From contig NZ_JALBUT010000007.1 in NCBI RefSeq assembly GCF_033971905.1, forward strand, positions 62,001-126,000: DNA of 64,000 bases. Reading direction: 5' to 3'. The notes below the pieces were generated by a model that worked only from the letters and a program-made list of their open reading frames with translations, had not been told where the DNA came from and ran no database searches. The position numbers and the translations under genes were made by a program. Source of the DNA: Intestinicryptomonas porci. Its GTDB lineage: Bacteria; Verrucomicrobiota; Verrucomicrobiia; Opitutales; Intestinicryptomonadaceae. Positions 33,755 through 42,528 of this stretch are shown in pieces; position 1 is the stretch's first letter; each line of letters begins with the position of its first letter.

Positions 33755-34771
33755 ATGCTAAAAAAGCTTGCTTCTGAATTAAAAGTTTCGCACGTTCCAA
33801 AATCCAAATTCATTGAAAATTTCATAATCGACATGATAAACGACGGAAAGCTGAAAAAAGGCTCAAAGCTTCCGTCAATAAACGAACTTGCAAACAGCTG
33901 CAAAATAGCCCGCGAAACCGTAGTTAAAAGCTACAACCTCTTAAAGAGCAAAGGCTTGGTCGAATCAAGGCATGGCAAGGGCTTTATAGTGATAAAATCC
34001 AAATACAGGAAAGTCGCAAACGTGTTCGTCCTTCTTGACGTGATGAGCAACGCCTACAAGGAGCAGCTCGTGCGCGGAATAAACGAAAATATCGGCGGGA
34101 AAGTCCAAATAACCTACAACGCCCACCGCTACAACGCCGAAGCCTTCATAAACTGCATTGAAAACGCTATCGGCAGGTTTGAATACTACGTCATTTTCGC
34201 GATGCGCGACAAGACCACCTTCAAATCGGTCTTAAAAATTCCGCAAAACAAGCTGATGCTTTTGGACGTCCCCGCAAACATCAAAGACTGCAACTGCGCC
34301 CAAATTTACCAAAATAGCGACACAAACTTCAAGCGCGCCCTCTCGGAAGCCCTTCCGCACCTTAAAAAGTACAAGAAGTTCTACATGGTTTTCGACCCCG
34401 CACACCACCACCCCGTTGAGCGTGTTGACGCCTTTAAAGATTTCTGCAATGAAAACAATTTCCATTGCGAAATTCTGCAGTCTTTCGACAAGTCAAAGCT
34501 CGAAAGGGAAACTTTCTGGATGATAATGTCGGACATCCATTTGGTTGACCTTCTGCTTTTCGCAAAAGAATTAAATCTGAAAGTAAAGGACGATTTCGGC
34601 GTAATTACCTATGACGACACCCCGATGAAAAAAGTCGTGGCAGACGGAGTGGCGACAATTTCAATAGATTTTTACAACATGGGAAAACTTGTTGCAGAGC
34701 AGCTTCAAAATTGGAATCCGGAGCTTAAACTAACGGTGGATTCCATTTTCACAAGGCGTTCTACCGTATAA
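33755..34771 (+). CDS. Transcriptional regulator with GntR winged-helix and LacI-type sensor domain
   Basis: 338 residues. Residues about 15-85 form a GntR-type winged helix-turn-helix (MINDGKLKKGSKLPSINELANSCKIARETVVKSYNLLKSKGLVESRHGKGFIV). The remainder resembles a LacI/periplasmic-binding-protein sensor (FGVITYDDTPMKKVVADGVATISIDFYNMGKLVAEQL). This combination is typical of AraR-like and PVC/Bacteroidota sugar regulators. The ligand is presumably a small sugar. Targets are not evident, since no transporter or glycosidase gene is adjacent. The inverted repeat in its promoter suggests autoregulation. Confidence 0.88.
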   Translation: MLKKLASELKVSHVPKSKFIENFIIDMINDGKLKKGSKLPSINELANSCKIARETVVKSYNLLKSKGLVESRHGKGFIVIKSKYRKVANVFVLLDVMSNAYKEQLVRGINENIGGKVQITYNAHRYNAEAFINCIENAIGRFEYYVIFAMRDKTTFKSVLKIPQNKLMLLDVPANIKDCNCAQIYQNSDTNFKRALSEALPHLKKYKKFYMVFDPAHHHPVERVDAFKDFCNENNFHCEILQSFDKSKLERETFWMIMSDIHLVDLLLFAKELNLKVKDDFGVITYDDTPMKKVVADGVATISIDFYNMGKLVAEQLQNWNPELKLTVDSIFTRRSTV

Positions 34772-34790
34772 AGTTTCGCATTCCTCCCAA

Positions 34791-34825
34791 AAAAAGGCGC
34801 ACCTTAAAAAAGATGCGCCTTAAAA
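34791..34825 (-). terminator. Terminator of the dnaB-bamA-ompH unit
   Basis: On the minus strand AAGGCGCA, a 12-base loop, TGCGCCTT and further T. The plus-strand tail (AAAAATTTTT) is weaker, though it may also serve the regulator gene. Confidence 0.8.
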
Positions 34826-34843
34826 ATTTTTACGCCACTGGGC

Positions 34844-35383
34844 TTATTTTGACGCGCCCGCATTCAAAGTCGCGATTACGTCTTCGGTTATGTCGGCAGT
34901 CGGCTTTGAGAAATACGCCGCGCTCTTTTCCAAAACGAAGTCCGCCTTCTTGTCAGCCGCGATTTTTTCGATTACTTTGACGATTTCCTTGCGGTGTTCG
35001 GCAATGACTTCCTTTTGCTGGTTTGCCAGTTTTTCCTGAGCCTGACGCTTGATTCCCGCCATTGACGCCTGGATTTGCTGGATTTCCTGCGCCTTGGGGG
35101 CGATTTCCTTATTTACGATTTCCTGTTTTGCGGCTTCGGCCAAAGCGGGATTCTTTAATTTTTCTTCGCTTTTTTTGGCTTCTTCAACCAATGCCTTCAC
35201 CTTGTCGTCCATGGCTTTCAATTCCGCGTTTGCGGAAGTGATTGCGGACTGGAACTGTTCCATTACAGTCTTTGTCTTGTAATAGTTCTTGTGAACTTGT
35301 GCGATATCCACAACAAAGATTGTGGTGTTTGCATAAAGCGCGGCAGAAGCTGCCAGCATTGCGATTGCTATTAGTTTTTTCAT
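34844..35383 (-). CDS. OmpH/Skp family periplasmic chaperone
   Basis: 179 residues with a signal peptide (MKKLIAIAMLAASAALYA), then TIFVVDIAQVHKNYYKTK, the usual start of mature Skp/OmpH. A long coiled-coil region (about 50-140, rich in Ala, Lys, Glu and Gln) forms the tentacles of the trimeric jellyfish fold that holds unfolded outer membrane proteins. It is 41 bp downstream of bamA, the standard neighbourhood, so it likely delivers clients to the BAM complex. lpxD, which often follows, is absent. Confidence 0.92.
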   Translation of the reverse strand: MKKLIAIAMLAASAALYANTTIFVVDIAQVHKNYYKTKTVMEQFQSAITSANAELKAMDDKVKALVEEAKKSEEKLKNPALAEAAKQEIVNKEIAPKAQEIQQIQASMAGIKRQAQEKLANQQKEVIAEHRKEIVKVIEKIAADKKADFVLEKSAAYFSKPTADITEDVIATLNAGASK

Positions 35384-35424
35384 ATTTTTACCTTTTTTTA
35401 AGAAATTATCAATTATTATAAGAA

Positions 35425-37785
35425 TTAGAATACTGTACCAAACGAGAAATTAAATTGCAAGCCTTCATCGTTATATTTTCCCGTGGTGAGCGGCATGCCC
35501 AAATCTATTCTCATGGGCGCGCCCATAATCATGATTCTGAAACCTATGCCGAAGTCGTCGTTGTAGTCGCTTGCATTCCAGTCCCAAGAACTTGAATTAA
35601 CGAAGCCCCAGTCGTAAAAGACTGCAATTCTTAACTGCTCTATAATCTGGTATGAATATTCCAAAGAAAAATACGCAAAAGTGTTGCCGCCCTCTGGCTC
35701 GTCGGAAGGCTGTTCGATGGGACCCACCCTGCGGTACTTGAAGCCGCGCATGTTGTACGCGCCGCCTAAGAAGTATCTTTCAAAGAAAGGAACTTCCTTG
35801 CCGTCGTAGCCGGTCACAGACCCCGTGCGCCCTACGATTGAAAACACTTGATTGCCGTATTTGAAAATCGGCAGATTTCCGAAATATTTAGACATAGGAA
35901 CCCACCAGCCGGCTCTCGCCTCTACGCGGTATAAATTTGTGTCGCCCTGCAACGGTCCGCCTGCGACCTGCTGCAAGAACTCAAAACGCGTGCCCGAAGT
36001 CGGCATCATGAGGTTGTCGCGAGCCTCGCGCAAAAAGCTCAATGATATTTGAGAAATGGAGCGGTTGCCCTCCTCTTTCTTTATTACCTGCGGGGCGTCT
36101 CTTGAAAGATCGTAAATTTTCACGTTTTCAATGGTGTAGCCAAGGCGCGCTTCGACAAGCTCGAACAAATACTTTCTTATGTAGTGCGTCATACCCGTGC
36201 GAAGCTCTGAATAGTCATCGGAATAATATCCCGTGTCGGTGCGGTAAAGCTCAAAGCCGTAAGCCAAGTTGCGGTTGAAAACATACGGATTTTCAAAGCT
36301 GAGCGAAACCTGGTTTGCGTCAAAGCCCAAAGACGCCCTGAGTCTGAATTTCTGACCCGCGCCCTGAAACATGTTTTTGTAGTTTAAAATGTCGAAGTTG
36401 CTCTGCGAAAGCTCGGCAGTCACGACAAAGCTTTCAACCGTGCTGAACCCCGCGCCAAAGACCACGTTGCCCGTGTGCCCCTCTTTAACGATTATGCGCA
36501 AATCCCTGCGCCCCGGAATGTTCGTGGCTTCGGGTTCGAGGCTCACTTCATCGAAAAACCTCGTGCTTTGCAGGCGCATTTCGGAGTCCTTCATCAAGTC
36601 CAAATAAAACACGTCGCCCGGAGCAAGAGCAAGCTCGCGCAAAATCACTTCGCTTTTGGTTTTGGTGTTGCCCTGAATGTTTATAGACTCCAAATAGAAT
36701 TTTTCGCCCTCGTAAATTTCAATTATGAGGTCGATTTCCCCCTTTTCCAAATTCGGGCGGCGCAATGCCCTGACATTGGTGTCGAGATAGCCGAACTGCC
36801 CGTAAAAGTTTTTAACCCAATCCACGGAGCTGTCAACCAGAGCAGGAGAGAAGACGTCGCCCGGCTGAATGTCCAAGCCCTCGTTAAGCGTTTTTGAATC
36901 GAATAGCTTGTTGTTTTTGAATGTTATTTTGCCCGCCTTGTACTGCTTGCCCTCATCGACGGCTATAACGATGTCCATATCGCCGGGGTTGGAGGCGTCG
37001 GGAAATTCAAAGCGCACTTTGGAATCGTCGATTTTTACGTCCAAAAAGCCGTTGTTGCGGTAGTGCTGTTTTAACAAATTTATGTCGTTTTGAAAATCGT
37101 CGTTGTTGAACCTGCCCGCGTCCGTAAGATAAGATATGAGCCAAATCCAAGTCGAAGTTTTCATTTGGTCTTCAAGCTCGCTGCCGCTTATGTGCGCGTT
37201 GCCTTCAAAGCGGATATTCTGTATTTTTATGTCTTCGCCCTCGTCGATGTTAAACACGACAACGCCAATCCCCGCTTCGTCGTTTCGGCGAATTTCGGCA
37301 TTTGCCTTGGCGAACGCATAACCCTTTTTGCGGTAAAATTCGACAATCTTGTCGGAATCCCTCGAAATGCGCCTGTCGTCCAAGACGCCGCCCGCCTCGC
37401 TTGTTATCTGCTCGATTATGCGCGAATTTGAGTAGCTTTTGTTGCCGCGCAAAACAATTTGGGAAATGCGGTATTTGGGCCTTACATTCAAAACCAAATC
37501 GAGATTGCCGAATGAATTTAAATTGCGCTTAACCTCAACTGCATCGTACAAATCCGTATCGTAGAGGGATTTTATTGAAAGATCCAAAGAATGCTGGTCG
37601 AACGGCTGCCCAGAACGCAGTTTTATGTGCGACAAAACGGCGTCCTTTGAAACATACTGGGGCCCTGAAATTTCAACGGCAATGTTCCCCACCGTCATAT
37701 TCTGCCCGTACTGGGCGAAAAGTTCAGCGGTGAAAAACGGCACAAACGCCGCCACCAAAATAAAATACTTTCTAATAAACATCAT
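35425..37785 (-). CDS. bamA: Outer membrane protein assembly factor BamA
   Basis: 786 residues: signal peptide, five POTRA domains (about 30-430, starting MTVGNIAVEISGPQYVSKDAVLSHI) and a C-terminal 16-strand beta-barrel. The barrel carries the conserved MRGFKYRRVGP loop (the RGF motif of the Omp85 family) and ends with an aromatic-rich last strand (NFSFGTVF). It is the central insertase for outer membrane beta-barrels. The first codons overlap the end of dnaB by up to 14 bp; the second Met, one codon in, is an alternative start. ompH follows. Confidence 0.95.
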   Translation of the reverse strand: MMFIRKYFILVAAFVPFFTAELFAQYGQNMTVGNIAVEISGPQYVSKDAVLSHIKLRSGQPFDQHSLDLSIKSLYDTDLYDAVEVKRNLNSFGNLDLVLNVRPKYRISQIVLRGNKSYSNSRIIEQITSEAGGVLDDRRISRDSDKIVEFYRKKGYAFAKANAEIRRNDEAGIGVVVFNIDEGEDIKIQNIRFEGNAHISGSELEDQMKTSTWIWLISYLTDAGRFNNDDFQNDINLLKQHYRNNGFLDVKIDDSKVRFEFPDASNPGDMDIVIAVDEGKQYKAGKITFKNNKLFDSKTLNEGLDIQPGDVFSPALVDSSVDWVKNFYGQFGYLDTNVRALRRPNLEKGEIDLIIEIYEGEKFYLESINIQGNTKTKSEVILRELALAPGDVFYLDLMKDSEMRLQSTRFFDEVSLEPEATNIPGRRDLRIIVKEGHTGNVVFGAGFSTVESFVVTAELSQSNFDILNYKNMFQGAGQKFRLRASLGFDANQVSLSFENPYVFNRNLAYGFELYRTDTGYYSDDYSELRTGMTHYIRKYLFELVEARLGYTIENVKIYDLSRDAPQVIKKEEGNRSISQISLSFLREARDNLMMPTSGTRFEFLQQVAGGPLQGDTNLYRVEARAGWWVPMSKYFGNLPIFKYGNQVFSIVGRTGSVTGYDGKEVPFFERYFLGGAYNMRGFKYRRVGPIEQPSDEPEGGNTFAYFSLEYSYQIIEQLRIAVFYDWGFVNSSSWDWNASDYNDDFGIGFRIMIMGAPMRIDLGMPLTTGKYNDEGLQFNFSFGTVF

Positions 37786-39226
37786 CGTGTTTTTGGTAAT
37801 TTTGATATTTTGTTATATCGCGGTTGAATAGCAGAGTAATATCTCCCGTCGGGCCGCTGCGCTGTTTTGCAATAATGAGCTTTACGAGCTTGTTGCTGTT
37901 GTTTGAAGCAACAGTGCCGTCAACATCCTGCTTTGAAGCCTCTTTGGAAGTAAGCCAGTTCAAAAGCAAAATGACGTCCGCGTCCTGCTCTATCGCGCCC
38001 GATTCGCGCAAGTCGCTCGCGCGCGGATCGCGGTTTTCCTTTTCGGTTGAACGGTTTAGCTGGGCAAGCACGATTACGGGAACATCAAGCTCCTTTGCCA
38101 TGGCCTTCATGCCTCTTGACATTTCGGCAATCTGCTGTTCGCGTGGAATGCGGCTATCAATCGGCTTTAAAAGCTGCAAATAGTCAAGCACGATTAAGCC
38201 GATGTTGTGCTGCTGCTTCAGCCTTCGAGCCTTTGCGCGGATTTCAAGAATGTTGATGTCGGCGGAATCGTCTATCCAAAGGGGGGCGTCGCGCAACTCC
38301 TTGCCCGCCGAAACAATGTCGTTTACCTGTATGTTTTGAACCCTGCCGTTTCGCAAAAGGAACTGGTTTATGTTTCCGCGAGAGCAAAGCATGCGCATCA
38401 AAAGCTGCTCGGTTGACATTTCAAGAGAAAAGACAAGCGTCGGAACAGGAGCTCTCTTGTTAAACACCGCATTTTCAGCGATGTTCAAAGCGATGGAAGT
38501 TTTGCCCGTGCCGGGACGCCCCGCAACCACTATCATCTCTCCGCCATGCAAGCCCCTTGTCAACTTGTCAAGCTCCGTAAAGCCCGTAGGAATTCCCATT
38601 ATGTCGCCGCGGCTTTCGATGATTTTTTTAACCATAGACATCGCGGAGTCGATTTTTTCGCTGACTTTCTGCGCCGAATCCGAAATTCTGTCCTGACTTA
38701 TGCCTAAAATCTTGCCCTCGACTTTTTCCAAAAACACGTCGAGAGAATCGGTGTTTGAATTGGCGTTTTCGATTGTATCATAGCAGGTCAAAATCAATGT
38801 GCGCAAAAAATATTTTTCGCGGACTATTTTAAGCCACTGCTTGAAATGCGCGTAGGTCTCAATTCTGCCCGCAATTTCGTTTATTTTTTGTATTCCGCCC
38901 ACGTTTTCAAGCTCGCCCATTGATTCAAGCTTGTCGGTCAAAACAATTTCGTCAATCGGCTTGCTTTCATTGTGAAGAGCTACGAGAGCTTTGTAAATTT
39001 TACGGTGGGCAGCTACATAAAAATAATTTTCATTCAGCTTCGACTCTATGCAGACATTCAAAACTTCGCGGCTTTTGTCAATTATCATGCTTGCCAACAA
39101 GCCCTGCTCGGCGTCGATATTGTTTGGCAACTCCCTGCCCAAGAGAACTTCCGCGCGCTTCTTTTCCGTATTTTGCGCCGCGCTTTTGCGCGAAGTTCCT
39201 ACTTTTTTGGGTGAAAAATCTTCCAT
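37772..39226 (-). CDS. dnaB: Replicative DNA helicase DnaB
   Basis: 484 residues. The N-terminal DnaB domain (LPNNIDAEQGLLASMIID) binds primase and forms the hexamer collar. The RecA-like C-terminal motor has Walker A GRPGTGKTS, the Walker B region IGLIVLDYLQLL, and the later motif LRESGAIEQDADVILLLN. It unwinds DNA ahead of the replication fork. No intein is present, and the length is normal. A charged N-terminal extension of about 35 residues precedes the domain. Its stop lies inside the start of bamA, so the two are translationally close. Confidence 0.96.
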   Translation of the reverse strand: MEDFSPKKVGTSRKSAAQNTEKKRAEVLLGRELPNNIDAEQGLLASMIIDKSREVLNVCIESKLNENYFYVAAHRKIYKALVALHNESKPIDEIVLTDKLESMGELENVGGIQKINEIAGRIETYAHFKQWLKIVREKYFLRTLILTCYDTIENANSNTDSLDVFLEKVEGKILGISQDRISDSAQKVSEKIDSAMSMVKKIIESRGDIMGIPTGFTELDKLTRGLHGGEMIVVAGRPGTGKTSIALNIAENAVFNKRAPVPTLVFSLEMSTEQLLMRMLCSRGNINQFLLRNGRVQNIQVNDIVSAGKELRDAPLWIDDSADINILEIRAKARRLKQQHNIGLIVLDYLQLLKPIDSRIPREQQIAEMSRGMKAMAKELDVPVIVLAQLNRSTEKENRDPRASDLRESGAIEQDADVILLLNWLTSKEASKQDVDGTVASNNSNKLVKLIIAKQRSGPTGDITLLFNRDITKYQNYQKHDDVY

Positions 39227-39637
39227 CTTATTTTTTTATTAAAGGATTTGTTATAAACACTTTTGGGGAAGGCTCAACTATAAAATAAACAAGTAAAAAA
39301 AATTTTGCAAAAACGAATAAAATTCTTGCAAAAACCTAAAAATCAAGAGAGCTGCAATAGACAAATGAGCAAAATCCACATATTGCCGTTTATTTAAGAG
39401 ACAGTGCGTTGCAAAAGCAATAGATAAGACGCAAAGTTTCTTGCAAACAATATTCCGAACACCCAAAACGCAAAAAAAAATGAAAACAAAAATTAATAAT
39501 ACCTCAAAATAAAAAACGAACACCCAAACGCAACAAAAGCCATCTTTGCTCAGCCATAAAAAAACGCGCCCCCCTCAAAAATGCGGGAGACGCGCAAAAT
39601 ATACAAAAAAACAATTCTAATTTTTGCAAAAGCAAAA
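39227..39637. other. 411-bp AT-rich intergenic region between rplI and dnaB
   Basis: The right end holds the rplI terminator. The rest is very AT-rich and shows no tRNA, riboswitch or repeat that I can recognise. A minus-strand ORF (39278-39523) encodes a Phe/Leu-rich sequence without start context or family resemblance and is probably spurious. The promoter of dnaB-bamA-ompH should lie in the left part. Confidence 0.6.
39561..39596 (-). terminator. Terminator after rplI
   Basis: On the minus strand GCGCG and a C-rich arm pair with a G-rich arm and CGCG, followed by seven T. The stem contains a small bulge. Confidence 0.75.
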
Positions 39638-40102
39638 TTATTCTTCAATCGGATTTTCGGAAACAACTTCAAAGTTGAAGTCAACCTTAATATCCTTGTG
39701 AAGCCTGATTGAAGCAACGTGCTTGCCCAATTCCTTGACAGCCTGCAAATGAATTTGCTTCTTGGAAATGGAAACGCCTTCCGCTTCGAGACGGTTTATA
39801 ATGTCCTGAGCCGTGACGGAACCGAACATTTTGCCGCCTTCGCCGGTCTTAACCGCGATTGCCAAAGAGATTTCCGCCAAACGAGCCGCGATTTTTTCAG
39901 CTTCGCTGCGTTCGTTTGCCTCGCGGATTTCGCGAGCCTTGATTAAAGCTTCAATCTGCTTTTTATTCGCACGATTTACAGGGATAGCAATTTTCTGCGG
40001 GAACAAGAAATTTCTTGCATAACCTGCCTTAACCGAAACCTGTTCGCCTTCGCCACCGAGACGTTCCACAGGCTTTACCAACAATACATCTGTATGTGCC
40101 AT
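39638..40102 (-). CDS. rplI: 50S ribosomal protein L9
   Basis: 154 residues, the normal length. The N-terminal rRNA-binding domain begins TDVLLVKPVERLGGEGEQVSVKAGYARNFLFP, followed by the long connecting helix and the C-terminal domain. A good Shine-Dalgarno (AAGGAA) lies seven bases before the ATG. Last gene of rplY-pth-rpsF-ssb-rplI. The usual companion rpsR (S18) is missing from the block. Confidence 0.97.
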   Translation of the reverse strand: MAHTDVLLVKPVERLGGEGEQVSVKAGYARNFLFPQKIAIPVNRANKKQIEALIKAREIREANERSEAEKIAARLAEISLAIAVKTGEGGKMFGSVTAQDIINRLEAEGVSISKKQIHLQAVKELGKHVASIRLHKDIKVDFNFEVVSENPIEE

Positions 40103-40136
40103 AATTATTCCTTATATCTTAAAATTAACCTAAAAA

Positions 40137-40598
40137 TCAAAACGGTACGTCGTCGTCTTCCAAATCGTCAACCCTTTCAGGAGCCTTGCCGCGCGGAGCG
40201 GGGCTTGTGCGCTTGTAAGAGTTGCCGCTTGAAGACTGGTCGAAATCCGACCCCGAATCGCGAGAGCTTCCGCCAACAAATTCAAACCTGTCGAGAACTA
40301 CAACAAGCTTGCTGCGGGATTTCCCCGTTTCCTTGTCGTCCCAAGTATCCTGGCGCAGACGCCCTTCCAAAAGAATGGGCTTGCCTTTTGAAAAATACTT
40401 GCCGATGTTTTCCGCCGTTCTTCCGAAAGAATCGACTTCGATAAAGCAGGTTTCCTCGCGCAAATTGCCGTCTTGACCATTATACGAACGGTTCACCGCA
40501 ATGGAAAAACGGCAAACAGAAGTACCGCTTTGCGTCTGCCGAAGCTCGGGATCCCTCGTGAGATTGCCCATTAAAATGACTTTGTTAAAAGACGCCAT
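40137..40598 (-). CDS. ssb: Single-stranded DNA-binding protein
   Basis: 153 residues. An OB fold (MASFNKVILMGNLTRDPELR, TCFIEVDSFGRTAENIGKYFSKGKPILLEGRL) is followed by a disordered Gly/Ser/Asp-rich linker and the acidic tip DDDVPF that binds replication and repair partners. It coats single-stranded DNA during replication, repair and recombination. It lies between rpsF and rplI, the common bacterial arrangement. A Shine-Dalgarno (AAAGGT) precedes the start. Confidence 0.97.
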   Translation of the reverse strand: MASFNKVILMGNLTRDPELRQTQSGTSVCRFSIAVNRSYNGQDGNLREETCFIEVDSFGRTAENIGKYFSKGKPILLEGRLRQDTWDDKETGKSRSKLVVVLDRFEFVGGSSRDSGSDFDQSSSGNSYKRTSPAPRGKAPERVDDLEDDDVPF

Positions 40599-40623
40599 AT
40601 CGGGAACCTTTCGCCTAAATCAA

Positions 40624-40914
40624 TTATTCAGCCAAAACGATAAGACGGTTTACAGTCTTGTCGCGGCTCAATTTTTCCTTAATTTGAGACGCGGAGTTGG
40701 ACGGGCCTTCAAATTCCACGCAAACATAAACTCCGCTTACGAACTTGCGGTCCGGAGTGCGGACGAATTCCTTTACGCCGAGATTTTCGGTTTTTTCAAC
40801 CTTACCGCCAATCGCAGTAACGATGCCCGTTAACTTTTCAATCAATGTATCGACAGATTGGTCATAGCCTCTTGTATCGAGTACAAATGTTGCCTTGTAT
40901 TTTTTATTATCCAT
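40624..40914 (-). CDS. rpsF: 30S ribosomal protein S6
   Basis: 96 residues, alpha/beta S6 fold: YKATFVLDTRGYDQSVDTLIEKLTGIV and KTENLGVKEFVRTPDRKFVSGVYVCVEFEGP. S6 binds 16S rRNA together with S18. It is 25 bp upstream of ssb. S18 is normally encoded in the same operon but is not found here. Confidence 0.95.
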   Translation of the reverse strand: MDNKKYKATFVLDTRGYDQSVDTLIEKLTGIVTAIGGKVEKTENLGVKEFVRTPDRKFVSGVYVCVEFEGPSNSASQIKEKLSRDKTVNRLIVLAE

Positions 40915-41000
40915 ATTGATGTTTTTAAATAAATTTTACTTTACTATAAAAAGAGAGCCGCGAAATCGGCAAGCATTTTTTGCAATATTTTTACCAACCA

Positions 41001-41573
41001 TCATTTTCTGTTAAAAGCGTTCTGCGCCGCGACCAAGCCTTTTGAGCATATCATCTCAAAAGCGTCTTTCAGCTTGGGAAGAGAGGCTTCGAACGAGGCT
41101 TTTTCATCGTCCGAAAGACCGCCCAATACATAATCCGCCAAATCCATTTCCTTGAAGGTTTTGCCACCGAGACCTATGCGCACGCGGGCAAAAGAATTGC
41201 CGCAACGGGCGATTATGTTTTCGACGCCGTTATGCCCTCCCGAAGAGCCGCCTTCGGAAATTTTGAAAGAGCCTCTTTGAATTGTAATGTCGTCGTAAAA
41301 AACGATTGTCTCGGAAATATCGATTTTAAGGAAGCGCAATATGTTTGCAATATTTACGCCGCTTTCATTCATATACCCCTGGGCCGCCGCAAAAACGACA
41401 TCCTTTCCGCAAACATTCGCCTTGCTTAAATACGCCGCGCAATATTTGTTCAAAGAAAACTTGGCTTGATACATGCCCGCAATGCGCCCCAGCGCCGCCA
41501 TTCCGACATTGTGGCGCGTGCCTTCATATCGGGACGGCGAATTTCCAAGACCCACTGCAAGTCTGAAAGCCAT
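41001..41573 (-). CDS. pth: Peptidyl-tRNA hydrolase
   Basis: 190 residues. Frees tRNA from peptidyl-tRNA released during abortive translation. Motifs: AVGLGNSPSRYEGTRHNVG, containing the catalytic His and the Asn, then VFYDDITIQRGSFKISEGGSSGGHNGVENI with the second active-site His/Asn segment, and RVRIGLGG. rplY lies upstream and rpsF downstream, a very common order in bacteria. Confidence 0.96.
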   Translation of the reverse strand: MAFRLAVGLGNSPSRYEGTRHNVGMAALGRIAGMYQAKFSLNKYCAAYLSKANVCGKDVVFAAAQGYMNESGVNIANILRFLKIDISETIVFYDDITIQRGSFKISEGGSSGGHNGVENIIARCGNSFARVRIGLGGKTFKEMDLADYVLGGLSDDEKASFEASLPKLKDAFEMICSKGLVAAQNAFNRK

Positions 41574-41638
41574 TTCTAAGAAAAAGACCGTTGATAAACT
41601 TTAAAGAGCAAAAAATTGCGAGCTTATCCGCAATGGCA

Positions 41639-42274
41639 TTATTCCTTTGCAGCAGGAGCCGCAGCCTCGCCTTCGGCAGGTTCAGCTTCAGCCGCCGCAG
41701 GTTCTTCCTGCACCTCTACAGAAGAGCAGGAAACGACGGGAGCGTCGGCATGCGCGCCGTGAATTTCAACGCCTTCGGGAAGCTTCAAGCCGGAAACAGT
41801 GATGCTTTCGCCAACATGCATATTCGACACGTCAACAACAATAAATTCGGGAAGGTCGCGCGGACGGCAACGAACAGGAACTTCGTGCAAATTGATTTCC
41901 AAAACGCCGTTTTCGTTCTTAACGCCTTCGGCTTCGCCTTCAAAGTGCAAGGGGATAACAGCGTCCATGGGCTTGCCGCGGACAACTTCCTTGAAGTCGA
42001 TGTGTTCGACATTATCTTTCAAGGGATCGCGCAATACTTCCTTCAAAATCGCATAACGGGATTCAGTGCCGTCTTCAAAATGGATTTCAAGCAATGCGGC
42101 CTTGCCCAAGACAGACTTGGCTACAACCGAGAACTCCTTTGCGTCAACAAGAAGATTTTTGCAGCCGCTTTCTCCGTAAATGACTGCGGGAATTTTGCCT
42201 TCTTTGCGATAACGGGCTGCGCTTTTGCCGCCTACCGTTTCTCTGTTTGCAACGTTAAGATTGATTTGTTTCAT
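41639..42274 (-). CDS. rplY: 50S ribosomal protein L25 (CTC/TL5 type)
   Basis: 211 residues: an N-terminal 5S-rRNA-binding L25 domain (NLNVANRETVGGKSAARYRKEGKIPAVIYG) and the longer C-terminal beta domain that defines the CTC form. The last 30 residues form an Ala/Glu/Pro-rich acidic tail (EEPAAAEAEPAEGEAAAPAA), probably disordered. First gene of the translation/ssb operon. The 254-bp gap upstream separates it from the divergent HAD phosphatase. Confidence 0.95.
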   Translation of the reverse strand: MKQINLNVANRETVGGKSAARYRKEGKIPAVIYGESGCKNLLVDAKEFSVVAKSVLGKAALLEIHFEDGTESRYAILKEVLRDPLKDNVEHIDFKEVVRGKPMDAVIPLHFEGEAEGVKNENGVLEINLHEVPVRCRPRDLPEFIVVDVSNMHVGESITVSGLKLPEGVEIHGAHADAPVVSCSSVEVQEEPAAAEAEPAEGEAAAPAAKE

Positions 42275-42528
42275 TGTATATTCTCTATTTTAGTATAATA
42301 AAAAGCCCCGCCGAAAATGAAGCTTCGACAAGTTAAATTTTTGAAAAGTGTTAAACCTTACCAACTGTATGCAAAAATGCAACCAAAACTTTTAATTTTT
42401 TTAAATTTTTTTATTCGACAAGGCAAAAAACAGGCGCATTATGGCGTTTTTTCAATTTTACGGAGCTTCAATGCAAAATCGGAGTTTTTGAATTTTGGCA
42501 AAATTCCGGCTTTTAAACACAACTATTT

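Noticed and set aside
39278..39523. An 81-codon minus-strand ORF in the rplI-dnaB gap.
   Set aside because: Phe/Leu-rich low-complexity translation of an AT-rich stretch, with no plausible start signal.
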